A stretch of DNA of 54,688 bases, taken from positions 1 to 54,688 of the forward strand of contig NZ_JBBAYJ010000027.1 in NCBI RefSeq assembly GCF_037153975.1. Reading direction: 5' to 3'. Made by a program: the position numbers and the translations under genes. Below the pieces are notes generated by a model, which made no database searches, was not told where the DNA came from, and was given only the letters and a program-made list of their open reading frames with translations. Shown here in pieces: positions 26,578 to 35,310 of this stretch (position 1 is the stretch's first letter; each line of letters begins with the position of its first letter). This stretch comes from Aquipuribacter sp. SD81 (GTDB taxonomy: Bacteria; Actinomycetota; Actinomycetes; Actinomycetales; JBBAYJ01).

Positions 26578-27758
26578 GCGAGGTCCTCGAGCAGCGCGAG
26601 CCAGCGCCCGGCGAGCACGGCGTCGTCCGCCTCGGCCGCGACCCACGCCCGGGGGGCGCCCCCGACGTCGAGGCGCTCCGGCGCCGCGCGCAGGTCCCGC
26701 CACAGCGCCGCGAGCGCGGCGGGGTCCTCCGGCGGCACGACGTCCCCGCCACCGGCCGCCCGGACGGTGTCGGCGGCCTCCCCGGCCACGGCGGCGCTCA
26801 CGTGCCGGCCCGCCGCGAGGAGCTCGTAGAGCTTCGACGGCACCGTCGCCCGGAACGAGGGCCAGTCCCGCAGCGTGACGAGCGCGGTGTGGTGCTCCAC
26901 GAGCAGGGCCCGCACCCCGGCGGGGTCCGTCGGCGGCAGCACCCGGACGAGGTCCGGCTCGGGCAGCCGCGCGCGCTCGGCACGCACCTGCGGCAGGGCC
27001 GCGCCGTGCCCGACGACGGTGAGCGTGACGGTGCCGGGCGGGCACAGCGCGAGCGCCCGCACCGCCACGTGCACCGCCTGGCTCTCCCCGACCGTCCCGG
27101 CGTACAGCACCCGCAGCGGCTCCTCCGCGCCGGGCGCCGTCACGGGCGGCAGGGGCGGGGTGGCGGCGAGCTCGGTGCCGTTCGCGACGTGGACGACGCG
27201 GCGCGCGCCGCGCCCGCGCAGCGTCCCGGCGAACCGGGCGCTCACGGCCACGACGGCGTCCGCGCCGACCTGCAGCGCGGTGACGGCCCGGGCCAGCACC
27301 GCCCGCACCGGGGCCGGGCCGGCGCCGGCGTCGTGCAGCAGGTCGGGCCAGGCGTCGCGCATCTCCACCACGAGCCGGGCGCGGGCGAGGCTCGCGACGA
27401 GGCGCCCCACGACGAGCGTCGGCAGGCCGGGCACGGTCGCGACGACGACGTCGGGCCGCGAGCGGAGCCCGGCGGGCAGCCCGCCCACCGCGACCCGCAG
27501 CTGGTCGAGCGCGCGGCGCCCGCGCCCGCCGTCGTAGGGCACGTACGGCACGCGCACGACGGTCTCGCCGTGCCGGCCGGTGTGCCGCCCGGGCCGGGGC
27601 GCGCCCGCCGCCGCGCGGCCCACGGGGTAGTGCGGGACGGTCGTCACGACCGTCACCTCGTGCCCGGCGGCGACCAGCCGCGGCACGAAGGCGGTCCAGC
27701 GCCGCTGCGGCGCGCCCACCTCGGGCTCGTAGTAGTGGGTGAGCAGCGTGACGCGCAT
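26574..27758 (-). CDS. GT4 family glycosyltransferase (WbuB-like)
   Basis: A 394-aa GT-B enzyme. It begins MRVTLLTHYYEPEVGAPQRR, the pattern of WbuB/WcaI-type transferases that add an N-acetylated deoxyhexose to a lipid-linked sugar. Further marks are VVATVPGLPTLVVGRLVA, RLVVEMRDAWPDLL, VHVANGTEL, VLYAGTVGESQAVHVAVRAL and SFRATVPSKLYELLAAGRHV (donor binding). There is no membrane helix, and it probably docks to the membrane where its undecaprenyl-linked acceptor lies. Its ATG overlaps the stop of the WbpL-like gene by one base, TGATG. Confidence 0.88.
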   Translation of the reverse strand: MRVTLLTHYYEPEVGAPQRRWTAFVPRLVAAGHEVTVVTTVPHYPVGRAAAGAPRPGRHTGRHGETVVRVPYVPYDGGRGRRALDQLRVAVGGLPAGLRSRPDVVVATVPGLPTLVVGRLVASLARARLVVEMRDAWPDLLHDAGAGPAPVRAVLARAVTALQVGADAVVAVSARFAGTLRGRGARRVVHVANGTELAATPPLPPVTAPGAEEPLRVLYAGTVGESQAVHVAVRALALCPPGTVTLTVVGHGAALPQVRAERARLPEPDLVRVLPPTDPAGVRALLVEHHTALVTLRDWPSFRATVPSKLYELLAAGRHVSAAVAGEAADTVRAAGGGDVVPPEDPAALAALWRDLRAAPERLDVGGAPRAWVAAEADDAVLAGRWLALLEDLA

Positions 27759-28825
27759 CAGGCGCGCCGGGCGCGCGCGACCGCACCCCACGGGGAGGGG
27801 TGGCCGAGCCACGCGGGCAGCTTGACCCACGCCCAGCCGAGCAGGACCAGCAGCACGCCCCCGGCCAGGCGCCACACGAGCGCCTGCTCGGCGACGGCCG
27901 TGGCGAGCGCGACGGCGAGCGCGGTGGCGCCGGCGGCGGCGAGCGACACCTGCCGGTGCGACCAGCCGGCGTCGGTGAGCCGCTGGTAGGCGTGGGTGCG
28001 GTGCGGCAGGTACCAGCGCTCCCCCGCCGCGACCCGCAGCACGAGGGTGTGGGCGGTGTCGGCGAGCCACACGACCAGCGGCGCGAGCGCCATCTCCAGC
28101 GGCAGACCGGTGAGGAACCCCGCGCCGGCGAGGAACGCGACCATCGCCCCGACCCCGTAGGAGCCGACGTCGCCGAGGAACAGCCGCGCGGGCCCGCCCG
28201 AGGCGCCGTTGAACGGCAGGAACGCGGCCCCGGCCGCGGCCACGACGAGGCCCGCGGGCAGGAGCCAGCCCGTGTCCGCCGGGGACCGGTCGACGGTGAC
28301 GACGCCCATCACGGCGAAGCCGGCGCCCGCGACGAGGCAGTGCAGGCCCGTCATGGTGTTGAGCCCGTCCATGAAGTTGACGGCGTTGACGTACGCGGCG
28401 GTCGCGACCGCCGCCACCGGCACCCACACCCAGCTGACGTCGTCCAGGGCGACGACGAGCAGGCCCGCCCCCGCGCCGACGACGAGCTGCAGGACCGCCC
28501 GCACCGCGGGCGGCACGCCCCGTGCGTCGTCGACGAGACCGACGAGCCCCGCGGCCACGGCCACCCCCGCGAGCGACGGCAGCCAGCCGCCGCCGAGGAC
28601 CGGCGCCGCGGGGGCGAGCGCGAGCGCGGCGAGAGCGGCGGCGACGACGCCGAGCAGCACGGCGATGCCACCGCCGCGCGGCGTCGGCACCGTGTGCGAC
28701 GAGCGGTCGCCGGGGGCGTCGAGCAGGTGCGCCCGGCGCAGCAGGTCCGGCAGCGCGAGGGACACCACGGCGGTGACGACGGCGGCGACCGCGGCGACGA
28801 CGAGGGAGGCGCCGAGGTCGCTCAC
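27758..28825 (-). CDS. Undecaprenyl-phosphate sugar-1-P transferase (WbpL/WecA-like)
   Basis: A 355-aa polytopic membrane enzyme of the MraY/WecA superfamily, starting at GTG. It transfers a HexNAc-1-phosphate from a UDP-sugar to undecaprenyl phosphate, which starts chain synthesis. Motifs seen are TPRGGGIAVLLG, the acidic VGLVDDARGVPP, NAVNFMDGLNTMTGLHC, ARLFLGDVGSYGVGAMV and the histidine motif PHRTHAYQRL. About ten transmembrane helices can be counted. The pairing with a WbpM-like dehydratase suggests a WbpL-type specificity for QuiNAc or FucNAc, but GlcNAc is not excluded. It overlaps the dehydratase end as GTGA. Confidence 0.9.
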   Translation of the reverse strand: MSDLGASLVVAAVAAVVTAVVSLALPDLLRRAHLLDAPGDRSSHTVPTPRGGGIAVLLGVVAAALAALALAPAAPVLGGGWLPSLAGVAVAAGLVGLVDDARGVPPAVRAVLQLVVGAGAGLLVVALDDVSWVWVPVAAVATAAYVNAVNFMDGLNTMTGLHCLVAGAGFAVMGVVTVDRSPADTGWLLPAGLVVAAAGAAFLPFNGASGGPARLFLGDVGSYGVGAMVAFLAGAGFLTGLPLEMALAPLVVWLADTAHTLVLRVAAGERWYLPHRTHAYQRLTDAGWSHRQVSLAAAGATALAVALATAVAEQALVWRLAGGVLLVLLGWAWVKLPAWLGHPSPWGAVARARRA

Positions 28826-30750
28826 GTGGCGCCGACCTCGCTCCCCGGGCGCCGCGGCGCGCCGACGAGCCCGGACTCCGAGGCCGCGCGCAGCGCCGCG
28901 ACGACCTCGGTGCGGGGCCGGTGCGGGTCGAGGTGGACGACGGCGTCGGCCGGCAGCGGCGGCACCGGCACGTGGGTGATGAGCGGGTGCGAGCGGCGGG
29001 TGCCGACCTCGGCCGCGCCGATGAGGTCCTCGTGCAGCTTCTCCCCCGGGCGCAGCCCGGTCTCGACGACCTGCACGGTCGCGCCGGCGAGGTCGGCGAT
29101 CCGCGCCGCGATCTCGGCGATGAGGACGGGCTCGCCCATGTCGAGGACGAGGCTCTCGCCCGCCCCGCCGATCGCGCCGCACTGGATGACGAGCTCGACG
29201 GCCTCCGGCACGGTCATGAAGTACCGGGTGACGCGACGGTCGGTGACGGTCACCGGGCCGCCGCGGGCCACCTGGTCGGCGAAGGTGTGGAGCACCGAGC
29301 CGCGGCTGCCGAGCACGTTGCCGAAGCGCACGCTCATGTACAGCGAGCCGTCGCGGGCGAAGTCGGCGGTGAGCCGCTCCGCGACGCGCTTGGACCAGCC
29401 GAGCACGCTCGTGGGGTCGGCGGCCTTGTCGGTGGAGATGTTGATGAACCGCTCGACGCCCGCGTCCTTCGCGGCCCGCAGCACGTTGAGGGTGCCCCAC
29501 ACGTTGCTCTGCAGCGCCTCGCCGGGGTGGGCCTCCACGAGCGGCAGGTGCTTGAGCGCGGCGGCGTGGAACACGACGTCCGGGCGGTGCTCGGCGAACA
29601 CCTCTCGCAGCCGCTCGGGGTCGCGGATGTCGGCGAGCACGAGGTTGCGGTCCTCGAGCAGCGCGTGGCCCTCGATGCTCAGCTGGACCGCGTGCAGCGC
29701 CGACTCGTCGCGCTCGAGCATGACGAGCGCCGCCGGGTGGAACGCGTGGATCTGCCGGCACAGCTCGGACCCGATCGACCCGCCCGCCCCGGTCACGAGC
29801 ACCCGGCGCCCCGTCAGGTACATCGCGATCTCGTGCACGTCGGTGGAGATCTGGTGCCGGCCGAGCAGGTCCTCGACCGTGAGCGCCCGGATGTCGCCGA
29901 GCTCGATCTGGCTGCCGAGCATGCGGCTCGTGCTCGGCACGCTCAGCAGCCGCAGGCCCGCCGCCCGGCTGGTCGCCGTCAGCTGGCGGACGTCCGCCGC
30001 CGACGCGGTGCGGACGGCGAGCACGACCGTGCTCGCCCCCGTGCGCCGCGCGAGGTCGGCGAGCTGCGCGCTCGTGCCGAGGACGCGCACGCCCTCGATG
30101 CGGAGGTTCTTCTTGCCCGGGTCGTCGTCCACGAGCCCGACGGGCCGGTAGGGGCTCGAAGGGTCCTTCAGCATCGCCCGGATCACCTGGTAGCCGCTCT
30201 CGCCCGCCCCGAGGACGAGGACCCGCTCGGTGTCGGACCCGGGGGCGGACTGCGCGTCGATGGCGCGCCGCCCGATCCAGCGCAGCCCGGCCATGCCGAT
30301 GAGCGCGATCGCGGCGGACACGACGGGCACCGACAGCGGCACGACGCGCAGGCCGTCGGAGGCGGTGACGAGGACGGTGAAGGCGAGCCCGGCCACGGCG
30401 GACACGCCCACGACGACCGCCAGGACGCTGATCTCCTCGAACGAGCCGTAGCGGTACTGCCCGCGGTACACGACCGCCGTGCCGACGGCCAGCAGGACCA
30501 CGACCACGACGAGCAGGTACCAGACGAGGCCGACGGGGTCGACGGTGCGGAAGGCGGTGAGGTCGAGGCGGGCCGTGACGGTGAGGAGCGTCGCGCCGAT
30601 GAGGACGACCGCGTCGAGGCCGGCCTTGGTCGGGCCGGTCCACCAGCGCACGAACGTGCTGCCGCGGCGGTGGCCGGGCTCGGACCGCGGGCCGCGCCCC
30701 CCGCCCGCCGCCGCGTCCGCGGGCGCCACGTCGTCGGACCCGCTGTCCAC
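28822..30750 (-). CDS. Nucleotide-sugar 4,6-dehydratase (WbpM/CapD/PglF-like)
   Basis: A 642-aa membrane-anchored dehydratase, first gene of a four-gene operon. It has four N-terminal transmembrane helices (about 40-150), a first Rossmann domain (VLVLGAGESGYQVIRAML) and a catalytic SDR domain from about 310 (VLVTGAGGSIGSELCRQI, FHAAALKHLPLVE). Family members convert UDP-GlcNAc to a 4-keto-6-deoxy sugar. The catalytic segment reads STDKAADPTSVLGWSKR, with Leu where WbpM-type enzymes have Met and classical SDRs have Tyr; the Lys and the Thr-Asp are kept. The GTG start follows GGAGA, with TATGGT at 30786-30791 as likely -10. Confidence 0.9.
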   Translation of the reverse strand: MDSGSDDVAPADAAAGGGRGPRSEPGHRRGSTFVRWWTGPTKAGLDAVVLIGATLLTVTARLDLTAFRTVDPVGLVWYLLVVVVVLLAVGTAVVYRGQYRYGSFEEISVLAVVVGVSAVAGLAFTVLVTASDGLRVVPLSVPVVSAAIALIGMAGLRWIGRRAIDAQSAPGSDTERVLVLGAGESGYQVIRAMLKDPSSPYRPVGLVDDDPGKKNLRIEGVRVLGTSAQLADLARRTGASTVVLAVRTASAADVRQLTATSRAAGLRLLSVPSTSRMLGSQIELGDIRALTVEDLLGRHQISTDVHEIAMYLTGRRVLVTGAGGSIGSELCRQIHAFHPAALVMLERDESALHAVQLSIEGHALLEDRNLVLADIRDPERLREVFAEHRPDVVFHAAALKHLPLVEAHPGEALQSNVWGTLNVLRAAKDAGVERFINISTDKAADPTSVLGWSKRVAERLTADFARDGSLYMSVRFGNVLGSRGSVLHTFADQVARGGPVTVTDRRVTRYFMTVPEAVELVIQCGAIGGAGESLVLDMGEPVLIAEIAARIADLAGATVQVVETGLRPGEKLHEDLIGAAEVGTRRSHPLITHVPVPPLPADAVVHLDPHRPRTEVVAALRAASESGLVGAPRRPGSEVGAT

Positions 30751-30785
30751 GACCGTCTCCGTTCTCCGTCGTCTGGCCGTCCGCC

Positions 30786-30791
30786 ACCATA
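30786..30791 (-). promoter_or_regulatory. -10 hexamer TATGGT for the wbpM-like operon
   Basis: On the minus strand TATGGT lies 35 bases upstream of the GTG at 30750, with GGAGA as ribosome site between. It is the only good TAnnnT match in the 91-bp gap after the MutL-like gene. Confidence 0.4.
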
Positions 30792-30841
30792 GCCGTCGGG
30801 TGCCTCCGGCCCGGTGCAGCCGGTGCCCGCCGCGCGCCGGG

Positions 30842-32254
30842 TCAGCCGGCGGGCTGCTCGGCGGGGCCGGTCCGGTCCCGGGCGGCCTCGAGCGCGAGCA
30901 GCCCGAGCGCGCACAGCACGTACTCCCGGTCCACGACCGGGACCGCCCCGTCCGGCACGTGCCACGCACCCGCGTGGTCGGCGAGCACGGCCCCGAGCAC
31001 GCCGTGCGCGAGGTCGTCGCCGCCGTGGCGCAGCACGCCGCCGGAGCCGACGAGCAGCTCGACGTCGCGCAGCGGGCGGCCGGGTGCCCCCGGGACCTGC
31101 GGGCGCGCGTGCCGGCGCACGGCCGTGAGCGCGGCCGCGGTCGCGAGCGAGGCGTCCAGCCGCCGCGCCCGCGGGTCCTCGGCGAGCGCGTCGGGCCGTC
31201 GGGCGAGCTCGTGGGCGGCGGCCGCGGCCCCGTCGGTGTCGAGCGCGAGCCCGTGCGACGCGGTGAGCCGCTCGGCCCGCGCCGCCTCGACCGCCCCCGG
31301 CGCCGACCACCGCATCCCGAGGTCGCCCTCCACCGTCCGGGAGGCGACCTCCAGCCCGGCGACGTCGTCCTCGGCGGCGTCGGCCGCGGCCTGCGACAGC
31401 ACGGAGTACACGTCGGTCGTCGCACCGCCGACGTCGACGACGAGCACGCCGCCCGGGAAGCCGCGGGCCAGCTGCTCCACGCCGGCGAGGACCGCGTCGG
31501 GCGTGGCGGCGAGGACGAGCCGGGCGAAGCCCCGGCCGCGCGAGAGCCGCTCGCCCCCGATCACGTGGCGCAGGAACGCGCGCCGCACCGCGTCGCGCGC
31601 GGGCCCCGGCCGCAGGTCGCCGATGCGGGGCAGGACGTTGCCCACGCGCGTCACGGCCACGCCCGCGGTCGCGAGGGAGCCCTCCGCGACCTGCGCGACG
31701 TCGGCGTTGCCGGCGAGCACGACGGGCAGGGCGGCCGCCGCGAGCGGCCCCGCGAGCACGGCCGCGTTCGCGAGCAGGACCTCGCCGTCGCCGCCGTCGG
31801 TGCCGCCGGTGAGCACGACGACGTCGGGCCGGGCGCCGAGCAGCCCGTCGACCTCGGCGGCGCCCAGCCGCCCCGCGGCGAGGTGGACGACCCGGCCCCC
31901 CGCCGACACCGCCGCGCGCCGTGCCGCCTCGGCCGTCACGGCGCGCTCGTAGCCCACGACCCCGAGCCGCAGCCCGCCGCCGGCGGAGGAGCACACGAGC
32001 GGCTGCCCGAGCGCGACGGGGTGCACGCCCGCGCGCTCCCCCAGCAGCCCGACGACCCCCGCGACACCGTCCGCGACGTCGGTGTCGAGGGTCGTCCGGT
32101 GCTGGGCCGTCGCGACGACGGCCGGTGCGCGCAGCCACCCGCCCGCCACCTCGAGACCGTCCGTCAGCGCGGCCGGCCCGGCGTCGCCGGCGTCGACGAG
32201 CAGCCCCTTCGTCCACGTCGACCCCACGTCGACGCAGACCCGCAGCGAGGTCAC
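30842..32254 (-). CDS. Glutamate mutase MutL-family ATPase (orphan)
   Basis: A 470-aa ASKHA-fold protein of the MutL/GlmL family, which accompanies B12-dependent glutamate mutase and ornithine or lysine aminomutases and is thought to reactivate them. Phosphate-1 is CVDVGSTWTKGLLVD near the N-terminus, phosphate-2 is LVVDVGGATTDVYSV (about 270) and the adenosine motif is ELLVGSGGVLRHGG (about 405). No mutase gene is in the window. It follows metB after 17 bp in the same direction and is probably co-transcribed, though the functional link is unclear. This MutL is unrelated to the DNA mismatch repair protein of the same name. The start is the only reasonable one, GTG at 32254. Confidence 0.82.
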   Translation of the reverse strand: MTSLRVCVDVGSTWTKGLLVDAGDAGPAALTDGLEVAGGWLRAPAVVATAQHRTTLDTDVADGVAGVVGLLGERAGVHPVALGQPLVCSSAGGGLRLGVVGYERAVTAEAARRAAVSAGGRVVHLAAGRLGAAEVDGLLGARPDVVVLTGGTDGGDGEVLLANAAVLAGPLAAAALPVVLAGNADVAQVAEGSLATAGVAVTRVGNVLPRIGDLRPGPARDAVRRAFLRHVIGGERLSRGRGFARLVLAATPDAVLAGVEQLARGFPGGVLVVDVGGATTDVYSVLSQAAADAAEDDVAGLEVASRTVEGDLGMRWSAPGAVEAARAERLTASHGLALDTDGAAAAAHELARRPDALAEDPRARRLDASLATAAALTAVRRHARPQVPGAPGRPLRDVELLVGSGGVLRHGGDDLAHGVLGAVLADHAGAWHVPDGAVPVVDREYVLCALGLLALEAARDRTGPAEQPAG

Positions 32255-32271
32255 GGCGTGCGCGGGGGCAC

Positions 32272-33501
32272 TCAGGCGGAGGCGGCCGCGAGCGCGGCGT
32301 CGAGGTCGGCGAGCAGGTCCTCGACGTCCTCCAGCCCCACGGACAGCCGCACGAGGTCGTCGGGGACCTCCAGCGGCGAGCCGGCGACCGAGGCGTGCGT
32401 CATGGCGCCCGGGTGCTCGATGAGGGACTCGATGCCGCCGAGGCTCTCGGCGAGGGTGAAGACCGTCGTCCCGGCGCACGCCTTGAGCGCGGCCTCGCGG
32501 CCGCGGCGCAGCCGGAAGCTCACCATGCCGCCGCCGAGGCGCATCTGCCGCGCGGCCACCTCGTGCCCGGGGTGCTCCGGCAGCCCGGGGTAGAGCACCT
32601 CGGAGACGGCGTCGTGCCCGAGGAGGAACTCCGCGACGCGCGCCGCGGAGGCGCTGTGGCGCTCCATGCGCACCGCGAGGGTCTTGAGACCGCGCAGCGT
32701 GAGCCACGCGTCGAAGGGCCCCGCGACCGCCCCCATCGCGTTCTGGTGCCACGCGAGCCGGTCCGCGAGCGGCTCCTCGGAGTACGGGTCGCGCACCGCG
32801 TCGGCGGCCTCCGGGGCCCGGGTGACGAGCGCGCCGCCCACGACGTCGCTGTGCCCGCCCACGTACTTGGTCGTGGAGTGCACGACGACGTCCGCGCCCA
32901 GCTCGAGCGGGTTCTGCAGGTAGGGCGTGGCGAAGGTGTTGTCGACGACGAGCAGGGCGCCCGCCTCGTGCGCGACCTCCGCCACCGCGGCGACGTCGGT
33001 GATGCCGAGCAGCGGGTTCGTGGGCGTCTCCACCCACACCAGACGCGTGCGGCCGGGCTGCAGCGCCGCCCGGACGGCGTCGGGTCCGCCGCCGGCCGCG
33101 GTCGTGGACGCCACCCCCCACGGCTCGGCGACGCGCGCGAAGAGCCGGTACGTGCCGCCGTACGCGTCCCCGGGCAGGACCGCGTGGTCGCCCGGGCGCG
33201 TGAGGGTGCGGATGACGGCGTCCTCCGCGGCGAGGCCCGAGGCGAACGCGAGCGCCCGTGTCGGCTCCCCGCCCGCGGACTCGACCGCGGCGAAGGCCCG
33301 CTCGAACGCGGTCCGGGTCGGGTTGCCGGACCGGCTGTACTCGTAGCCGACGCCCAGCCCGGTGCGCAGCCCGCCGACGCCGTCCTGCGCGAAGGTCGAC
33401 GTCTGGTAGATCGGCGGGATGACGGCCCCGGTCGCCGGGTCCGGCTCGGAGCCGACGTGGATCGCGCGGGTGGAGAAGCCCGGGGCCCGGTCAGACGTCA
33501 C
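32272..33501 (-). CDS. metB: Cystathionine gamma-synthase / gamma-lyase
   Basis: A 409-aa PLP enzyme of the Cys/Met metabolism family. PLP-site segments are YEYSRSGNPTRTAFE, ASGLAAEDAVI, VVDNTFATPY, and the Schiff-base lysine in VVHSTTKYVGGHSD (about residue 212). The C-terminal part has FTLAESLGGIESLIEHPGAMTHA, typical of CGS/CGL. MetB makes cystathionine from acyl-homoserine and cysteine, while the lyase splits it. Sequence alone does not separate them, and the cystathionine beta-synthase at 50529 means reverse transsulfuration is possible. Two GTG codons are adjacent. The second (33501) is chosen because TAGCCT lies exactly six bases upstream of it; the first would be 33504. Confidence 0.88.
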   Translation of the reverse strand: MTSDRAPGFSTRAIHVGSEPDPATGAVIPPIYQTSTFAQDGVGGLRTGLGVGYEYSRSGNPTRTAFERAFAAVESAGGEPTRALAFASGLAAEDAVIRTLTRPGDHAVLPGDAYGGTYRLFARVAEPWGVASTTAAGGGPDAVRAALQPGRTRLVWVETPTNPLLGITDVAAVAEVAHEAGALLVVDNTFATPYLQNPLELGADVVVHSTTKYVGGHSDVVGGALVTRAPEAADAVRDPYSEEPLADRLAWHQNAMGAVAGPFDAWLTLRGLKTLAVRMERHSASAARVAEFLLGHDAVSEVLYPGLPEHPGHEVAARQMRLGGGMVSFRLRRGREAALKACAGTTVFTLAESLGGIESLIEHPGAMTHASVAGSPLEVPDDLVRLSVGLEDVEDLLADLDAALAAASA

Positions 33502-33507
33502 CACCGA

Positions 33508-33513
33508 AGGCTA
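33508..33513 (-). promoter_or_regulatory. -10 hexamer TAGCCT for leaderless metB
   Basis: Minus-strand TAGCCT is six bases from the second of two adjacent GTG codons and three from the first. The leaderless spacing used elsewhere in the window selects the second. Confidence 0.5.
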
Positions 33514-33554
33514 GCCACCCGCGCGGGCCGCCCCGGCACCCGGCCGGGCGGCGC

Positions 33555-35273
33555 TCACGGCGGGCCCGCGGTGCAGAACGGCCGGTCGTGGTAGTACCGG
33601 AACGACCGGTCCGCCCACTCCGCGGTCGCCACCGCGGCCCGGTCGCCGCCGCCGTCGAGCAGGCGCCCGAGCACCTCGCAGCGCCGGGCGTCGGCGGTCG
33701 CGCCGACGTCGCCGAGCACCACCTCCGTGTGCACCTGCTCCGTGGCGAGCACGCTGCCCTGCAGCCGCGTCGCCCGGGTCGCCGCGACGTTGGCCGGCGT
33801 CACGGCCGCGGCGAGCACCGCGACCGCCACGGCGACGACGACCGCACCGACGGAGCCGGCGCCCCGCGCGCGCCGGGGGCCGAGCAGCACGAGGCACGCG
33901 ACGGCCAGCAGGGCGAGCGCGAACGAGGCCGTCGTCCACGTGATCATGGTGTGCCGGTAGGGCCGGCCGAGCGAGCCGATGAGCTCGGCCGCCTGCACCG
34001 ACAGCCCCATGAGCACCGCCTCCCCCACCCCGACGACCGCGAGGACCGTCGCGCCGACGACGAGCGTGCGCGCGTGCACGCGACCGGGCACCGGCTCACC
34101 ACCGGGGCCGGGGCGCGTCCCGGCGGCGCCGCCCGCGGGGCGCACGACCCACGCCCACCACGCGACGAGCAGCCCGGCTCCCACCGCGAGGCCGAGCAGC
34201 ACCGACCACGCGGCGGCGCCCGGCACGGCCGTCGGCAGCCCCGCCCGCTCGAGGTCGAGCTCCAGCTCGCCGGCGCGGCCCACCGGCGCGGCGCCGACGA
34301 GGTTGAGCAGCATCGTCCGCACGGCCGCGGCACCGAGCTGCGGCTGCGTGCCCGCGTAGCAGGCGGCGCCCTCGCACAGCCCCGACAGCCACACCCGGAT
34401 GCCGACGAAGAGGACGGTGAAGGCGCCGAGGAACGACCCCCCGACGACGGCCCGCGCGCGCAGGGCCGCGCGGCGCCCCCCCGGTGCGCCGACCGGCTGC
34501 AGGAGGACCACGAGCAGCGCGGCGGGCGCGGTGACGAGGACGAGCTCGTAGCTGAGGTTGAGGAACGCCGCCACGAGCACGAGGAGCACGACGACCGGCA
34601 CGGTCGCCGCCCGCGGGCGGGCGGCCACGAGCCGCAGCAGGACCAGCAGCAGGGCGAGGACCCCGACGACGACGACGAGGGACCCCCACGTGAGGACCGC
34701 GTAGCTCGTCCAGCCGTTGCGGAACTGGGCCTGGGCCTGCGAGCCCGCAGCGGCCAGCGCGGTCCCGGCGAGGGCGACCCACGCGAGGTGGCGCCGCGGC
34801 AGCGCGTGCAGCGAGCCGTCGGGCCCGCGGCTGCGCAGGGCCGCGAGGAAGGCGACGAGGACGGAGACGACGAGCCCGAGGGTGAGGAGCTTCACCACGC
34901 CCTGCAGGACCACGACCGGCGTGCCGGTGGCGACGCCCACCTCCATGACGGCGAGCTGGGCGAGCCGGCGCGAGGCCGACGACAGCGGCGCGAGGCGGCC
35001 GCTGGCCGCCGCCGTCGGCAGCTCCTGCCAGCCGTAGACGAGCAGGCCGTACCACGTGCCCCCCGACCGCGGCCCGGCCTGCAGGTACCAGTACCGGTCG
35101 TCGGCGTTGACGGGGGCGGCGAGCACCGGCCACAGCAGGACGAGGACGCCGCCGAGGACCACGCCGGTGGCGAGGACGACGGCGGCGCCACGGCCCCGCC
35201 AGGACGACCGGCCGTCGGGGGCGGGTTCGGACGCGGGTCTCGGCGCGGGTCCGGGCACGGGTCCGGGCGGCAT
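33555..35273 (-). CDS. Large polytopic membrane protein, unknown function
   Basis: A 572-aa protein with a Pro-rich cytoplasmic N-terminus and about 11-12 hydrophobic segments. After the first helix a short loop contains NADDRYWYLQAG; an acidic residue early in the first extracytoplasmic loop is common in GT-C glycosyltransferases that use polyprenyl-sugar donors. A loop with LSGLCEGAACYAG has two cysteines, and the last ~90 residues are soluble and end DRSFRYYHDRPFCTAGPP. No family was recognised with certainty. The surrounding sugar genes make a membrane glycan role plausible. TAGACT sits six bases before the ATG, indicating a leaderless single-gene transcript. Confidence 0.6.
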   Translation of the reverse strand: MPPGPVPGPAPRPASEPAPDGRSSWRGRGAAVVLATGVVLGGVLVLLWPVLAAPVNADDRYWYLQAGPRSGGTWYGLLVYGWQELPTAAASGRLAPLSSASRRLAQLAVMEVGVATGTPVVVLQGVVKLLTLGLVVSVLVAFLAALRSRGPDGSLHALPRRHLAWVALAGTALAAAGSQAQAQFRNGWTSYAVLTWGSLVVVVGVLALLLVLLRLVAARPRAATVPVVVLLVLVAAFLNLSYELVLVTAPAALLVVLLQPVGAPGGRRAALRARAVVGGSFLGAFTVLFVGIRVWLSGLCEGAACYAGTQPQLGAAAVRTMLLNLVGAAPVGRAGELELDLERAGLPTAVPGAAAWSVLLGLAVGAGLLVAWWAWVVRPAGGAAGTRPGPGGEPVPGRVHARTLVVGATVLAVVGVGEAVLMGLSVQAAELIGSLGRPYRHTMITWTTASFALALLAVACLVLLGPRRARGAGSVGAVVVAVAVAVLAAAVTPANVAATRATRLQGSVLATEQVHTEVVLGDVGATADARRCEVLGRLLDGGGDRAAVATAEWADRSFRYYHDRPFCTAGPP

Positions 35274-35279
35274 GCCGGG

Positions 35280-35285
35280 AGTCTA
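35280..35285 (-). promoter_or_regulatory. -10 hexamer TAGACT for the membrane protein gene
   Basis: Minus-strand TAGACT ends six bases before the ATG at 35273. No ribosome site is present between them. Confidence 0.45.
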
Positions 35286-35310
35286 TGGACGCCGCTGCGC
35301 CGGCCCCCGC

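Noticed and set aside
30842-32254. DNA mismatch-repair MutL
   Set aside because: The protein has ASKHA phosphate-binding motifs and no GHKL ATPase motifs. It belongs to the glutamate-mutase MutL family that only shares the name.
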